DNA from: Acanthamoeba lenticulata
Lineage: Eukaryota > Discosea > Longamoebia > Acanthamoebidae
Direction of reading: 5' to 3'
DNA: 17,230 nucleotides
NCBI GenBank assembly: GCA_002179805.1
Contig: NAVB01000801.1
Coordinates: 1-17,230 of the forward strand
Position numbers and translations under genes: made by a program. Below are positions 1 through 9,115 of this stretch, piece after piece. The notes under the pieces are model-generated. The model was not told the DNA's origin. It saw nothing but the letters and a program-made list of their open reading frames with translations, and searched no databases. Numbering within the stretch: position 1 is the first letter of the stretch; the number at the start of each line of letters is the position of its first letter.

Positions 1-643
1 ACGGGCGCCGTAGGCCTGCGAGCACAGTGTGTCAATGGCGCAGAGCAAGCCGAGACCCACGGTCAGACCTGTCACCTTGGTGAAGGTGATGGCCAACGCT
101 GCAGCCGCCAACTCTGTCTCATCATTGCCCAAATGACCCTACATCGTGTGTTTGCGTTAATGTATTGGTTCGCGCAAGTCGTCTGCGCACGATCAAGCCA
201 GTTACGTGCTGTACCACGAAGAACAGGTTGACAAAGGACAACAGAAAACTGAGCACATTTGCGACCACTGTGGGCCACGCGAGCGACACCACCTGGCCCA
301 ACTCGGAGTTGCCCGCGCGCACGAGAAGGGCCGCCCAGCGCGCCGCCTTTGCGTCGTCTCCTCGGGCACAGACCCGCAGGAGGAGTGCGGGCATGACGCT
401 CTCACTGATTTTATGGTAGTAGGTTGCTTTCTCGTCCTCCTCCGCCTCGTCAGCGCCGGGCAGCATCCCATGCGTGGCTTCGGAGAGAGCGTCCTGCTCT
501 TCTTCGTCGTTGGCCTGGTTCTGTTTTAGCTCGTGCAGGCCGTAGGCCCCTTGGCTGGGTGCGTGCATGAAGGGCACGGCACGCCGGTAGCGGGGTGTAC
601 GGGTTGAGTGAGGTTTACGAGTTGGCCAAGTCTTTGCTCGCAA
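1..643 (-). CDS. MATE family efflux transporter, N-terminal part (gene runs off left edge)
   Basis: Integral membrane cation/drug antiporter of the MATE family, which exports organic cations or xenobiotics in exchange for H+ or Na+. Exon 1 (643, or more likely the Met at 568, down to 206) has a hydrophilic acidic tail and then a first membrane helix containing SLAWPTVVANVLSFLLSFVN. An intron of 67 bp (205-139, GTAACT...TAG, phase 0) is followed by exon 2 (138 to the edge), which reads GHLGNDETELAAAALAITF and continues to CAIDTLCSQAYGA, the characteristic start of eukaryotic MATE proteins. The remaining helices and the C-terminus are outside the window. The choice of start (643 or 568) is open; the stretch between them is basic and may be 5' UTR. 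The gene is head to head with the RNA-ligase gene. Family assignment is firm; the substrate is unknown. Confidence 0.85.
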
Positions 644-941
644 ACTGCACTTACTTGAGAAATTCCTGTTGGTGGTGAGCTCAGCGACTCCGGTGTGCGA
701 AGCTTAAGGGTCGTAGTTGACCATTTGCGTACTGGCAGCTACAGCATACGACGCAAGTGCCAATAGGGCCCCGAACATCAGGAATAATAACATCGCAGGA
801 CATTGTCTCCTCTCACACTCCGCTTACATTGTCGGGCCCTTGCATGCCGTTACGCGAACAAAATACATAAATTTTGCCAGCAATGTTATTTTAGCTTATT
901 TTCCTGCACGTTGGTGGCTTTCTCTTGGTTTGCAACGCGTC
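644..941. promoter_or_regulatory. Divergent intergenic region between MATE (-) and RNA-ligase (+) genes
   Basis: About 300 bp separate the two divergent starts, so both promoters and 5' UTRs must lie here. The right half (about 860-905) is AT-rich, with runs such as ATAAATTTT and TTATTTTAGCTTATTTT, and could contain a TATA-like element for the + gene. The ligase reading frame is open back to about 717, so an upstream Met cannot be fully excluded. No RNA gene or repeat is seen. Confidence 0.4.
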
Positions 942-3900
942 ATGGAAAAGGCTGGCCTCACGCTGGAGCAGCTGCTGGGGCGTCTGAAGGAGCGTTATGA
1001 CCCAGACATAGAATCGAAGATACTCAACATCTACCTCAGTGGCTCAAGGCTCGTTTTGCCCCTTGCGCTGCGCTCTCGGTGTGGTGAAGTGTGCTGACGG
1101 AGAGTGTGGCGGCGGCAGGGTGTATGGGACGGCCAACGCCCAGTCGGACTGGGACTACATCATTGTGACCAGACAGACCACTACCAACTGCTTTGTTGAG
1201 GGTACTACTTGCTTTTTTTTTAATTGAAAAAAAAGTCTGCAGCAACGGTACTGGTGCAATGTGCTGAGCTTGGTGGCTGAGAGCGCAGATAGCGAGAGGT
1301 GGACGCCCGATCTGCCTTTTCCTCCGTCCAATAACCTGGACGTCTATGAGGACCCAGAGATGAACTTTGACGTCTCCTTCATGACCCTCGAGCACTTTAC
1401 CATCCTCGTGCGTCCATCCTGCTGGCCAGAGCTCTTCCTCTCTGGCATCGTGTGGCATGCCGCAACACTGAACAGCCGACAAACCAAACACTCACCTGAG
1501 CAGATGAGGGAGCATCGGCTGTGCGTGCTCGAGTGCCTCTACCTGCCCGCCCAGTTTGTACGTCCAACACGCCTTTTAAAAATAAAATTTTAAAAAATAA
1601 AATTAATAAATTGATTATGTTGGTTTTACATACATTAATGTTTTACAAATATCATTAAATTAGGTCGTGCTGGAGCGAGTGCCGTTCACGATGAGCCTAG
1701 ACCTGGACATTCTCAGGAAGACGGTCTCCTGGGAAGCCTCGCTCAAGTTTGATCACGCCAAGCGGCGCCTGACGGAAGGCAAGGCCTACAAGGCGCAAAA
1801 GGTTCGCCCCCTTCTTTTGTTTTTCTGTTTTTGTTTTTGTTTTTTGTTTGTTTTTTTGTTTTTTGTTTGTTTTTGTTTAATTTTTTGTTTGTTTTCATAT
1901 TTTAAAACCGCAACAATGTGACCCACCCCGACTCGCAGTTGATCTGGCTGGCCATCCGCTACCTGATCTTCGCCATCCAATTGGCCGACAAGGGCTGCAT
2001 CCATGACTTCCAAGCAGCTAACGAGATCTGGACCAGTTCGAACCCCATTTATTGATTTTTTTAAAGTATAATTATAAATTATTTAAAAATATTTATTAAC
2101 GTTTTGTTCGCACAACATTCTGTGCAGAGATCGCGCAGACAGAGGTCAAGGAATGGGACTACGTGGAGGAGCACTACAGGCCCATCTTCAAGGCCTACGA
2201 CGTGCAGTTCAAGCAGATGCGGAACTACAACGACTTCTACAGCAAGGACGACCTCCAGTCCAACACGTGGCTCGCGCTTCGCATGCACCCACAGCTCGGC
2301 CCCGCACCAACTACAACTGCGGCGGCGGCAGTTGAGCCCAAGGCCGAGGTGGCGCCTCACGCGCTCGCCGTGGTCAACTACCTGCGAGACAAGGGCCTGG
2401 CCAAGCTCGCCTCCGAGTACACGATCGTCTCATGCCGGTCCGTCATCGACGCCCTCGTTCCCGTCCAGCTCACCATTGCATAGCTCACATTCCTTGCTTC
2501 CTTGCTTGGGTGGCGTGTGCGTCCGGACAGGCATCGCAAGTATCCGAACCTCGTCCAGCTGTCGTCGACCGCCTTCACGCCGCGGGACGAGGTCGGGCGC
2601 GAGGCCAAGGGCCTGATCCTGGACGAGGAGGCCAACTGGGCGGTGGTAGCCCAGGCCTACTCCCCGGCCGTGCACGCCCTGGTTGAAGATGACGGTGACG
2701 TCGACGGTGAGGGCCACGCCGCGCTGGACTGGAGCAGCGTCGTCGTCTCTGAGAAGCTGGGCAAGGACCCCTTCCCCATCGCTGCCTCGCACATGTGTTC
2801 GAATGGAAGCTCATACCTTTTTTTTACGGTCTCTCTTCCACAGATGGCGCGCTGGCCATGCTTTATCACTACAGGGACGAGTGGCACGTCGCGACCGCAC
2901 GTGCGTGCCTTGCCGCCGCCACTCATTTTCCTCAGCTTTGACTATGCGACTTGCTCACCGCCCGGCCTCTTCTTCTTCTTCATCTTCTCCGTCATCAGGC
3001 ATTCCCGACGCCGACGAGGCCGTCTGCTGGAAGAGCCTCTCTGGCGAGGCAAGCCCATCCGTCCTCAGCCCTGATGATGTCGAGCAGGACTCTCTGGCGT
3101 GGCTTCTCAAGCCCTCTCCCCTGTTGTCCTCGTGCAGGTTCCCCCCAAGCAGGTCTTCAGCAAGAAGTTCTGGGACACGTGGGCCGCGCAGGGCTACGGC
3201 CTGCCCAAGGACGCGACCAAGTGCTACCTGTTTGAGCTCGTGGCGAGCGACTTCCGGCGCATCGTGCGCTATGAGCCGGCGCGCATCGTCCTGCATGGCG
3301 CGCGGGACCTCGCCACCCTTCGCGAGGAGCAGGATCCCCGCGTCCTCGCCGCACGGAATGGCTGGGAATGTGTGGAATGCTACCCGCATCTGACCACGCA
3401 CGAGCAAGTCCTCAGCGCCGCGCGGGACCTCAACCCGTGGCAACAGGTCCGTGCCGCCGCGTTGTTCTTTCCCAGCCAGCGAACCCTTTTCCTCACACAT
3501 CGAGGCCGTCCAGGCGGGCTTTGTGGCGCGGGACGCCTCGGGCAAGCGCGTCAAGTACCTGTCGCCGCAGTACATGGCCTTTTACTTTGCCATGGGCTGG
3601 CAGAACAAAGGTCGTCCTCACTCGAGCCCATGAAGCAGTAGAGACCGGCTGGTTGGCTCACTTTGCGTGGACAAATGGCTGTGGCAGGGTTTGGGCCGCT
3701 CAACCTGGGCGGTGAAAACTTTGACTTTGACTGCCTGGTGGAGGTGCATCGTTTCGGGGTGGAGAAGACCTTCCTCCACTTCTTCCCCAAGTGGGCCGAG
3801 CTCATGGCCAAGGCCGCCGCAGAGTACGCCGAGCTGGTGGCCCGCTTCGACGGCTACTATGCCCAGGTGCGCGAGGTGGCCGAGCAGCGCGAGCTCGCCC

Positions 3901-4064
3901 AGCGGGTAAAGGCCCTTGGTCTGCCCGACAAGTCCTGGCCGGCCATGCTCTTTGAGATGAAGAAGGAGGACGTTCGCTCGTCACGCACCTTCTTTGCCTT
4001 CTTTCCTCGCTCGCGCTTCCTTAAGCTGTGGAAGAGCCACCTCGCCCTCAAGCAGCGCTCATAA
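942..4064 (+). CDS. Nucleotidyltransferase (RlaP/MNT-like) - T4 Rnl1-like RNA ligase fusion, about 675 aa, 13 exons
   Basis: Predicted RNA-repair enzyme. Exons: 942-1048, 1119-1201, 1289-1407, 1504-1557, 1664-1801, 1939-2035, 2128-2437, 2531-2760, 2844-2900, 2999-3048, 3138-3446, 3514-3610, 3688-4064. All phases agree and the total is 2028 nt. Residues 30-103 carry a polymerase-beta-type nucleotidyltransferase signature: GSRVYGTANAQSDWD (G34, S35, D46, D48) and a third acidic residue in FDVSF (D91), followed by a helical tail to about residue 200. Residues from about 270 resemble the T4 RNA ligase 1 nucleotidyltransferase domain: a conserved AKGLILDEE stretch, motif I KLDG (adenylated Lys about K378), motif IIIa-like LFELV (E448), then AGFVARD and GKRVKYLSPQY where motifs IV and V should be, and a helical C-terminal domain. 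The usual Glu of motif IV is Ala and the second Lys of motif V is Leu. Three introns seem to use GC donors. Polbeta/RlaP-type enzymes and Rnl1-type ligases are known partners in RNA-repair systems; the fused arrangement here is read from splice phase. Confidence 0.8.
1815..1901 (+). repeat. T/G-rich low-complexity tract inside an intron
   Basis: Imperfect TTTTTGTTT-type repeats fill most of the fifth intron (1802-1938) of the RNA-ligase gene. They probably serve as an extended pyrimidine-rich region and are likely length-polymorphic. Confidence 0.7.
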
Positions 4065-4176
4065 TGCAGCCACCTTACTTCATCTGGCTTTGTTGTTGAG
4101 GCGAACAAAAGAAAGGGCCACAATCCTTGGATTGGTTTGCCCGTGAAACGAACGAAGTCTTGGTACTCACGAGACT

Positions 4177-5490
4177 TTAACTAGTGAGGAGCGCTAGGCC
4201 CCAATCAAAGGCACCTTTGTGGCGGAGCTTGTTGCGCAACATGTCCTCAATGGTGGCCTTTTGCTTTGGGGTCAGCCAGCACACACTCTCGCCCACCAGC
4301 ACTTGACAGTCATACTGAGATTACAAAACACTTCAGAATTATTAAACATTTTTAACCAACCAGCCCACCACGTGCGTACTTGGCCTGTGAAACGGTCATC
4401 AGGAACCTGCGTGTGAAGTGAGGCCGCGCCGGCTAGTCCAACCGCCATTCCCTGGTGTGTCATGCCCTGTTGGCCTTTTTGATCCTGTGCCAGTTTGGTG
4501 GTGTGGTTGGGTGTTCGTACATAGAAGACAGCCTTGTCCTCCAAGTACTCGCAGGGACGACTGGCGAGAAGGAGGTGAAATTGGACTGGGTATTCTTGGT
4601 TGACCTTGACTTGACCGCAGTTCTGCCTGTTATCACTGCTTCCAGGCCAGGCAAATTCAGGAGCAATCATCACCATCTTTTGCAATGTCCTCATCAAAGC
4701 CTTCTTCTTCCTTGAAATGCACAAACGGGCTTGCAGCGTCTTCTGGAGAGAACAGTTGAAAAGAAACGTCCTTGGTGAGGTAGTACATGAACCTGAGCAA
4801 GCCATGGTAATGATCCACGCTGGGCTCGTCATAACTCATCTGTTGTACAAGTTGGTTGTTGGAGTCAACAACCAACTGGCATAAGGGAGGCAGTTCCATT
4901 CCATTGGAACACGAACCAGACCAGCCTCCTGGAGGATACGAGAGACTGCCTCATTGGCGGCGACGAGCTTGTGGAAGATTGGCTTCCACAAGACATTAGC
5001 TGATGCTTGTTTGCAGAACCCACTACAATACAAAAAGGTTTTAGCAAGAAGAGAATGTAACGAGTGGGAGGAAGTAAGACCTAGAGACCAGCATCAACCT
5101 GACCAAGTCAGTGGGGACGGTGAGGAAGGACATTATGTGCTGCATGATCTCCTCTGGCAGCTCCTCAAGCAGCAGACTGCCTTCGCTCTTGTCCTCTTTC
5201 TTCGCCCTCTTCTTCACCCGCTCTGGATCCACTTCAACCAGAGCCGTGGGACGCTTCTTCTTGCGCTCCCACTCCTCGTTCCACTCGAGACGCTTCGCCC
5301 CTTTTTTGCCCACTGCGTCTACGCGCAGACGGCGTCGAGCAGTGACAAAGTCGTCGCCACTGTTGAGCGCTTCTTGCTTGATGGCCGTCCACGAAATGCG
5401 CTGCTGGGCCACCCACATGAGGGCCACTACCTGCGGCGGCCGCAGAATCGCACAAGCGACAACACGCGAGTCTGTCGAGGTCCACTGCAT
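4177..5490 (-). CDS. F-box protein, about 308 aa, six exons
   Basis: Probable SCF ubiquitin-ligase substrate receptor. Exons, in transcript order: 5490-5081, 5022-4917, 4839-4674, 4609-4549, 4406-4361, 4314-4177; phases agree and the sum is 927 nt. Residues 1-105 are basic and charged, with a possible nuclear signal (RVKKRAKKEDK). An F-box follows at about 107-150: LLLEELPEEIMQHIMSFL, then the LMLVS core and VLWKPIF, the usual Trp-containing end of the motif. The rest (for example DEPSVDHYHGLLRFMYYL and the final YDCQVLVGESVCWLTPKQ) is not a family I recognise, so the substrate-binding part is undefined. The start is placed at the Met at 5490; the frame is open to 5553. The exon 4 to exon 5 junction (intron 4548-4407) is the least certain, and the last intron (4360-4315, 46 bp) is AT-rich. 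Divergent from another F-box gene. Confidence 0.65.
4851..4876. repeat. Perfect inverted repeat (11-bp arms, 4-nt spacer) inside an intron
   Basis: Arms GTTGGTTGTTG and CAACAACCAAC flank GAGT. The repeat lies in the second intron (4916-4840) of the F-box gene, next to the acceptor at 4842-4840, and overlaps a competing in-frame acceptor at about 4876. The hairpin could hide or expose the competing site. Confidence 0.75.
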
Positions 5491-5660
5491 CACCGTGGCA
5501 GTGCGAACCTTGAGACAAAATAATAAAACAAATTTCGATATAAACAAGATCATTTGTTTTCTTTTTTCCCAATTTTTGGCAGTGGCTGTTCAGTTAAGTG
5601 GTTGCCACCTCAAGTTGCAAGGACCAGAGAAAAAGAAAGTGTCTTTTGTCTTTCTTCCCA
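5491..5660. promoter_or_regulatory. Short divergent promoter region between two F-box genes
   Basis: Only about 170 bp lie between the two proposed start codons, which implies a shared bidirectional promoter and short leaders. It has an AT-rich stretch (about 5520-5575) and pyrimidine tracts. No recognised motif is claimed. Confidence 0.4.
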
Positions 5661-8491
5661 ATGGACTCCCTGCCTGCCTCTTTCCTCCCGCCTGAGGTGC
5701 GCTTCTTCACGTTTTTTTGGCAATTACAACCCCCCCCCTCTTTTAACGAACGGGTCGGCAGGCGTGGGTGCACGTGCTTTCGTTTGTGGACGCCGACAGC
5801 GTTGCGAACCGGGTGAGTCTCGTGTCGCACGCCTTCCATGCGCTGGCCAGCGAGCCGCAGCTCTGGCGCCGCCTCACCCTCCGCGACTTCCCCGAGGCCT
5901 CCTCCGCCGCCGCAGAGGACTCGCCTGACAAGCGCAACCTGTACCAAGGCGAGCCCGATGGCTGGCGCAAGACCTTCTACGCCCACCGCTGGCTTGCGCG
6001 CTCGGTACCGCTCCGCGCAGACCACACGAACGGACCTGGCCTGACCTGGCCCGAACGAACTAACACGTGTCAATCATGTGCCGGCTCATAGAAGCGGGCC
6101 CGGTTCTGTCTTCTGGGACACGTTGACACTGGCAAGTCGACCCTCCTGGGTACAAGAACCAAACTCCTGGTGTGTGTGTGTCCGTGTGTTGTGGCTGACC
6201 GGGATCGTGTGTTGTGGCTTGTGCTCAACGATGACGGTTAGGTCGCATGCTGCTGGCCCTGGGACAGGTCACGCAGCAGGAGGTGAACCGGCTGCGACAG
6301 GCCGCGATGGAATGGGGCAAGGGCTCGTTCATGTACGCGTGGTGCTCCGACCGCACGGACGAGGAGCGACAGCGTGGCATCAGTACGCGCGCCGTCGTCA
6401 GCTCTCTTTGATTGGCGTCGCGCATTCAACTCTTTACATGTGGGCTCGGGTCCTCTATATGTCATCTGCCAACCAGCGATCAATTGGCACGCAAAGGAGT
6501 GCAAGCTGAACAGCGGCCGCGAGATCGAGATCATTGACGTGCCGGGCCACCTTGACTTCACCACGAACGCTATCCTCGTACGTCAAAGCAACGCGCGGCT
6601 TTCCGTTCTTGTGTGTGTCGTGTGTGTCTTGACGAACGCCAATGAACTAACTCGCCATCGCACATGTGAACAACAAACACCGAAAAATGGCCGCGTGCTG
6701 TGCACAGGGAGCGTCGCTGGCGGATGTGGCGATGCTCGTGGTGGGCGCCGGCCTGGGCGAGTTCGAAGCAGGCTGCTACAACCACCACTCCTATCTGGGA
6801 GGTACCTGTTCCAGTGGCATGTTGTTCGCGAACAACAAGGTTATATTGGAACGTCTGATGTGTGTTTCATGAAACATGACATACACGGCACATGTCAGGC
6901 AACATCCACCACCTGATGCTCGCCAAGGGCCTCGGCATGTCCAAGGTGATCTTGGTGGTCAACAAGATGGACGACCGCAGCATAAACAATAGTCAAGCTC
7001 GCTTCGACGTACTCCCACTCTTCGCTCTTTGCTCTTCGCTCTTCGCTCTTTGCTCTCGAGGGATGACTCGTTGTTGCTGATGCCTGGCCTACTCGCGCCC
7101 GTGCCCTCTGTACTGACACAGGAGATCAAGAACGAGCTGTTGCGAATCGCGGGCGATATTGGATACAAGCCCGAAGGTACGTCATTGGCCCAGCGCGGCG
7201 TTCATCTTCGCGTCCCTTTTACACACCGCACACGCACACGCGCACCAGACTTGGTGGTGGTGCCCATCTCTGCGTGGTTAGGCGAGAATTTGGTGGAGGT
7301 GCCGTCTTCGATGCGCTGGTACCAGGGCCCGACGCTGTTCGAGGCCATGGAGGAGATGGCGAGGGCCGTTACGACGTCGGCGCCCGGCGAGGTATTGACG
7401 AAGCGGCCGATGTTCGGCCCCACGCGCGTGTCGGTCCTGCGACGGGTGAACAAGCGGTGCACCACCACCGGCGAGCAGGAGCTGGTGGAGGTGGTGGAGG
7501 CGCTGGTGCAGGGGGGCGTGGTGCGCGAGGGCCAGGTCCTCGAGGCCGTGCTGCCGACGCCCATCGTCACCCCGCCCCCTCGTCGTCGCCCGCACGTCTT
7601 GCCACAGCAGGCCACCGTCGCCACCTTCACCGTGCTCAGCATTCAGCGCTTCCAAACGCCCAGGTGCAGCGCACCGCGAGTTGAGGCGGCCGACCTAAAT
7701 TGCTTACCCGTGTGCGTCGCGTTGTGGGAAGCAGGTCTCGAGCGGCGGCGGGCGAGTACGTCGGGCTGCGACTGAGACGGGAACACCTTTCCCCTGCTGC
7801 AGCGGCTACGACGAGGCATGAACCGCTTCGTTCTTCTTCGTTCTTTTTCGTCTTCGTTCTTTTCGTTTGTTGCATTTTCATTTAATCATGTCCGTTCGCG
7901 TTCGGCAGGACTTCGTCGGGAGCGAAACCGCTCCTGCGCGGTGGCATGGTGCTGATGGCCGCTTCTGGTGCGGTCGCAGGCGAGAATGCCCTGGCGGGAC
8001 GCGTGAAGTCGCTCACGGTCCGTCTCCACCACTCGCTCTCGGGCCGCTTGCGTTGCGGCTCCGTGCCCTTCCTCTTCATCCACTCGTCCACTGCTCCCTA
8101 TCGGTACGCGAACCCCAGCCAGCCTCACCGAAAGCGCGTGCGCTCACCGCGCGCCACTGGCTCGGGGGCCAAATGACTACCGGTAGGGTGGAGAAGATCT
8201 TGAGCTGCTGGGACAAGGACGGGCAGGAGGTGAAGCTCGACAGCGAGGCTGCGGGGATTGAGGTGACGGAGGGCATGAGCACCCTTTTGCAGGTCAAACC
8301 TTTCGTACGTTCAAGAACCACACGTGAACGCGTACATCACGCACGCCCGAAAGGTCTGACCTCATGAACGTGTGAAGGGCGAGGTGTGTGTCGAGCCGTT
8401 CACGAGCAATGCGGTGCTCAAGGTCGACCGGCGTCTCACGGCCTCCGGGCGCGTTGAAACAGTCCAGCGGCACGCAAGCAATGTCGACTGA
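5661..8491 (+). CDS. F-box / EF-Tu-EF1A-type GTPase fusion protein, about 594 aa, 13 exons
   Basis: An F-box joined to a whole translational-type GTPase. Exons: 5661-5696, 5762-6004, 6092-6149, 6242-6382, 6477-6577, 6708-6801, 6899-7008, 7122-7176, 7249-7663, 7735-7839, 7909-8103, 8187-8304, 8378-8491 (1785 nt, all phases agree). The F-box is residues 9-50 (LPPEAWVHVLSFVDADS to LWRRL). The GTPase has every G motif: G1 GHVDTGKS (102-109), G2 RGIT (Thr160), G3 DVPGH (180-184), G4 NKMD (246-249), G5 SAW (287-289). Also present are GASLADVAMLVV and NSQARFDEIKNEL, typical of EF1A/HBS1/eRF3 relatives. Domain II is divergent (AAAGEYVGLRLRREHL, RGGMVLMA). Domain III is recognisable from PFLFIHSSTAPYRVEKIL and VCVEPF. 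No start codon precedes G1 in its exon, and the intron joining the F-box to it (6005-6091) is phase 0 with good signals, favouring one gene. The exon 10 end is uncertain (7839, or a GC donor after 7815). Substrate and partners are unknown. Confidence 0.8.
7021..7055 (+). repeat. Five tandem heptamers (TTCGCTC/TTTGCTC) in an intron
   Basis: The pattern is TTCGCTC, TTTGCTC, TTCGCTC, TTCGCTC, TTTGCTC without interruption, inside the seventh intron (7009-7121) of the F-box-GTPase gene. It is pyrimidine-rich and probably a neutral, slippage-prone tract. Confidence 0.85.
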
Positions 8492-8671
8492 CAATGCACA
8501 CTTAGCATCAATGTGAAAGCCACCCCATTCCGTGTGAAGAGATCGCGTTTTCCGGACAGTGAACACGCAGACTTCCCATGGGACCAGCTGACAGATACGC
8601 GTTCTAGTCAATGAGATAGCATGACATGCAATACGGCCATCATCTCCTGGTGGGAAAGTCTGGGTGCAGAT

Positions 8672-8790
8672 GGATACGGCCATACTGCGGAGAAAGCACC
8701 GCTTCCCATCCGAACAGCGAAATTAAGCTGCGCCAGGCGGCGCTAGTACTGGGGTGGGCGACCACCCGGGAATCCACCGTGTCGTATCCT
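8672..8790 (+). rRNA. 5S ribosomal RNA (copy 1, variant)
   Basis: A 119-nt 5S gene. The ends GGATACGGC and GTCGTATCC pair as helix I. The internal TFIIIA-binding region (C box) and the loop-E/helix IV-V segment GGTGGGCGACCACCCGGGAATCC are present. It differs from copy 2 of this window (14839-14957, -) at RNA positions 51 (A here, G there), 70 and 72 (C here, T there). Position 51 lies in the strongly conserved GAAGTTAAGC box, so this copy may be a minor variant or drifting pseudogene. Transcription would be by RNA polymerase III from internal signals. Confidence 0.95.
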
Positions 8791-8798
8791 CCTCCTCC

Positions 8799-8803
8799 TT
8801 TTT
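8799..8803 (+). terminator. Pol III T-run terminator of 5S copy 1
   Basis: TTTTT begins 9 nt after the 5S 3' end, within a pyrimidine-rich stretch followed by GCATCCCTC. The same flank (Ts then GCATCCCTC) follows 5S copy 2 on the other strand. Confidence 0.8.
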
Positions 8804-9022
8804 GCATCCCTCTCGCCCTTTTGATCTCCTTCCTCACCTTCTTCTCCTTGGACCTTTTGCTTCCTATGCGTGATCTGCATTGCTTGTGCATGCAACAAAA
8901 GAGGTGGTGGAGCTATCTGGGAGGCTTTCCACGCCCAGAGAAGAACCCCGCGAGCAACACCGTTTGGAGTGGTTGTGACGTTGCTCGAGGGGCATCACAT
9001 CATTGATTTCCCTGGGCGTTTG
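8804..9022. other. Intergenic region between 5S copy 1 and the tRNA candidate
   Basis: No convincing coding sequence. The left part is pyrimidine-rich. A short inverted repeat (CGAGCAAC at 8951-8958 and GTTGCTCG at 8980-8987) could form an 8-bp hairpin in the tRNA trailer. The nearest T-run for a minus-strand Pol III transcript is TTTT (AAAA at 8897-8900 on +). Confidence 0.5.
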
Positions 9023-9035
9023 CGATGGCCTGTCC

Positions 9036-9115
9036 ATGGTGTGTTACCGTTACACTACCGCCCATGTGTGAGATTGAGCGGCCGGGAGTCGAACCCGGAG
9101 TACCATCGTGAGGAG
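9036..9115 (-). tRNA. Candidate circularly permuted tRNA gene, probably tRNA-Glu(CUC)
   Basis: On the minus strand the 3' half (9115-9074) comes first, then a 9-nt spacer (9073-9065), then the 5' half (9064-9036). Joined end to start they fold as a tRNA. Acceptor TGGGCGG (9064-9058) pairs with CCGCTCA (9081-9075) over 7 bp with one G-U, including the U1-A72 pair typical of eukaryotic Glu; A73 is 9074. The D arm is GTGT/ACAC with U8, A14, A15, G18, G19, A21. The anticodon stem is CCAT (9039-9036) with ATGG (9106-9103), plus C9115-G9107. The variable loop is 4 nt. The T arm is CCGGG/CCCGG with loop TTCGACT. Levitt pair A15-U48 is possible. Flanks 9132-9120 (leader) and 9035-9023 (trailer) can pair over 13 bp including G-U pairs, as expected of a permuted precursor. 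The B box (GGTTCGACTCC) precedes the A box (TAGTGTAACGG). Oddity: the loop reads TCCTCAC, giving C rather than U at position 33, so the exact ligation point and anticodon are inferred. Confidence 0.7.

Noticed and set aside
3972..4025. Possible 54-bp intron in the last RNA-ligase exon (GTTCGC...AAG)
   Set aside because: Length is a multiple of three and the retained segment reads as plausible protein (TFFAFFPRSRFLKLW), so splicing is not needed.
8294..8683. Minus-strand 129-codon frame antisense to the end of the F-box-GTPase gene
   Set aside because: It overlaps the domain III exon that clearly codes on the plus strand (VCVEPF...), and its protein matches nothing I recognise.
8626..8683. 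A second ATACGGCCAT just upstream of 5S copy 1, suggesting a truncated 5S
   Set aside because: Only about 10 nt match; the sequence after it diverges at once, so chance or a tiny duplication is enough.
8951..8987. Short inverted repeat CGAGCAAC/GTTGCTCG as a possible ncRNA
   Set aside because: Eight-bp arms with a 21-nt loop occur easily by chance; no other support.
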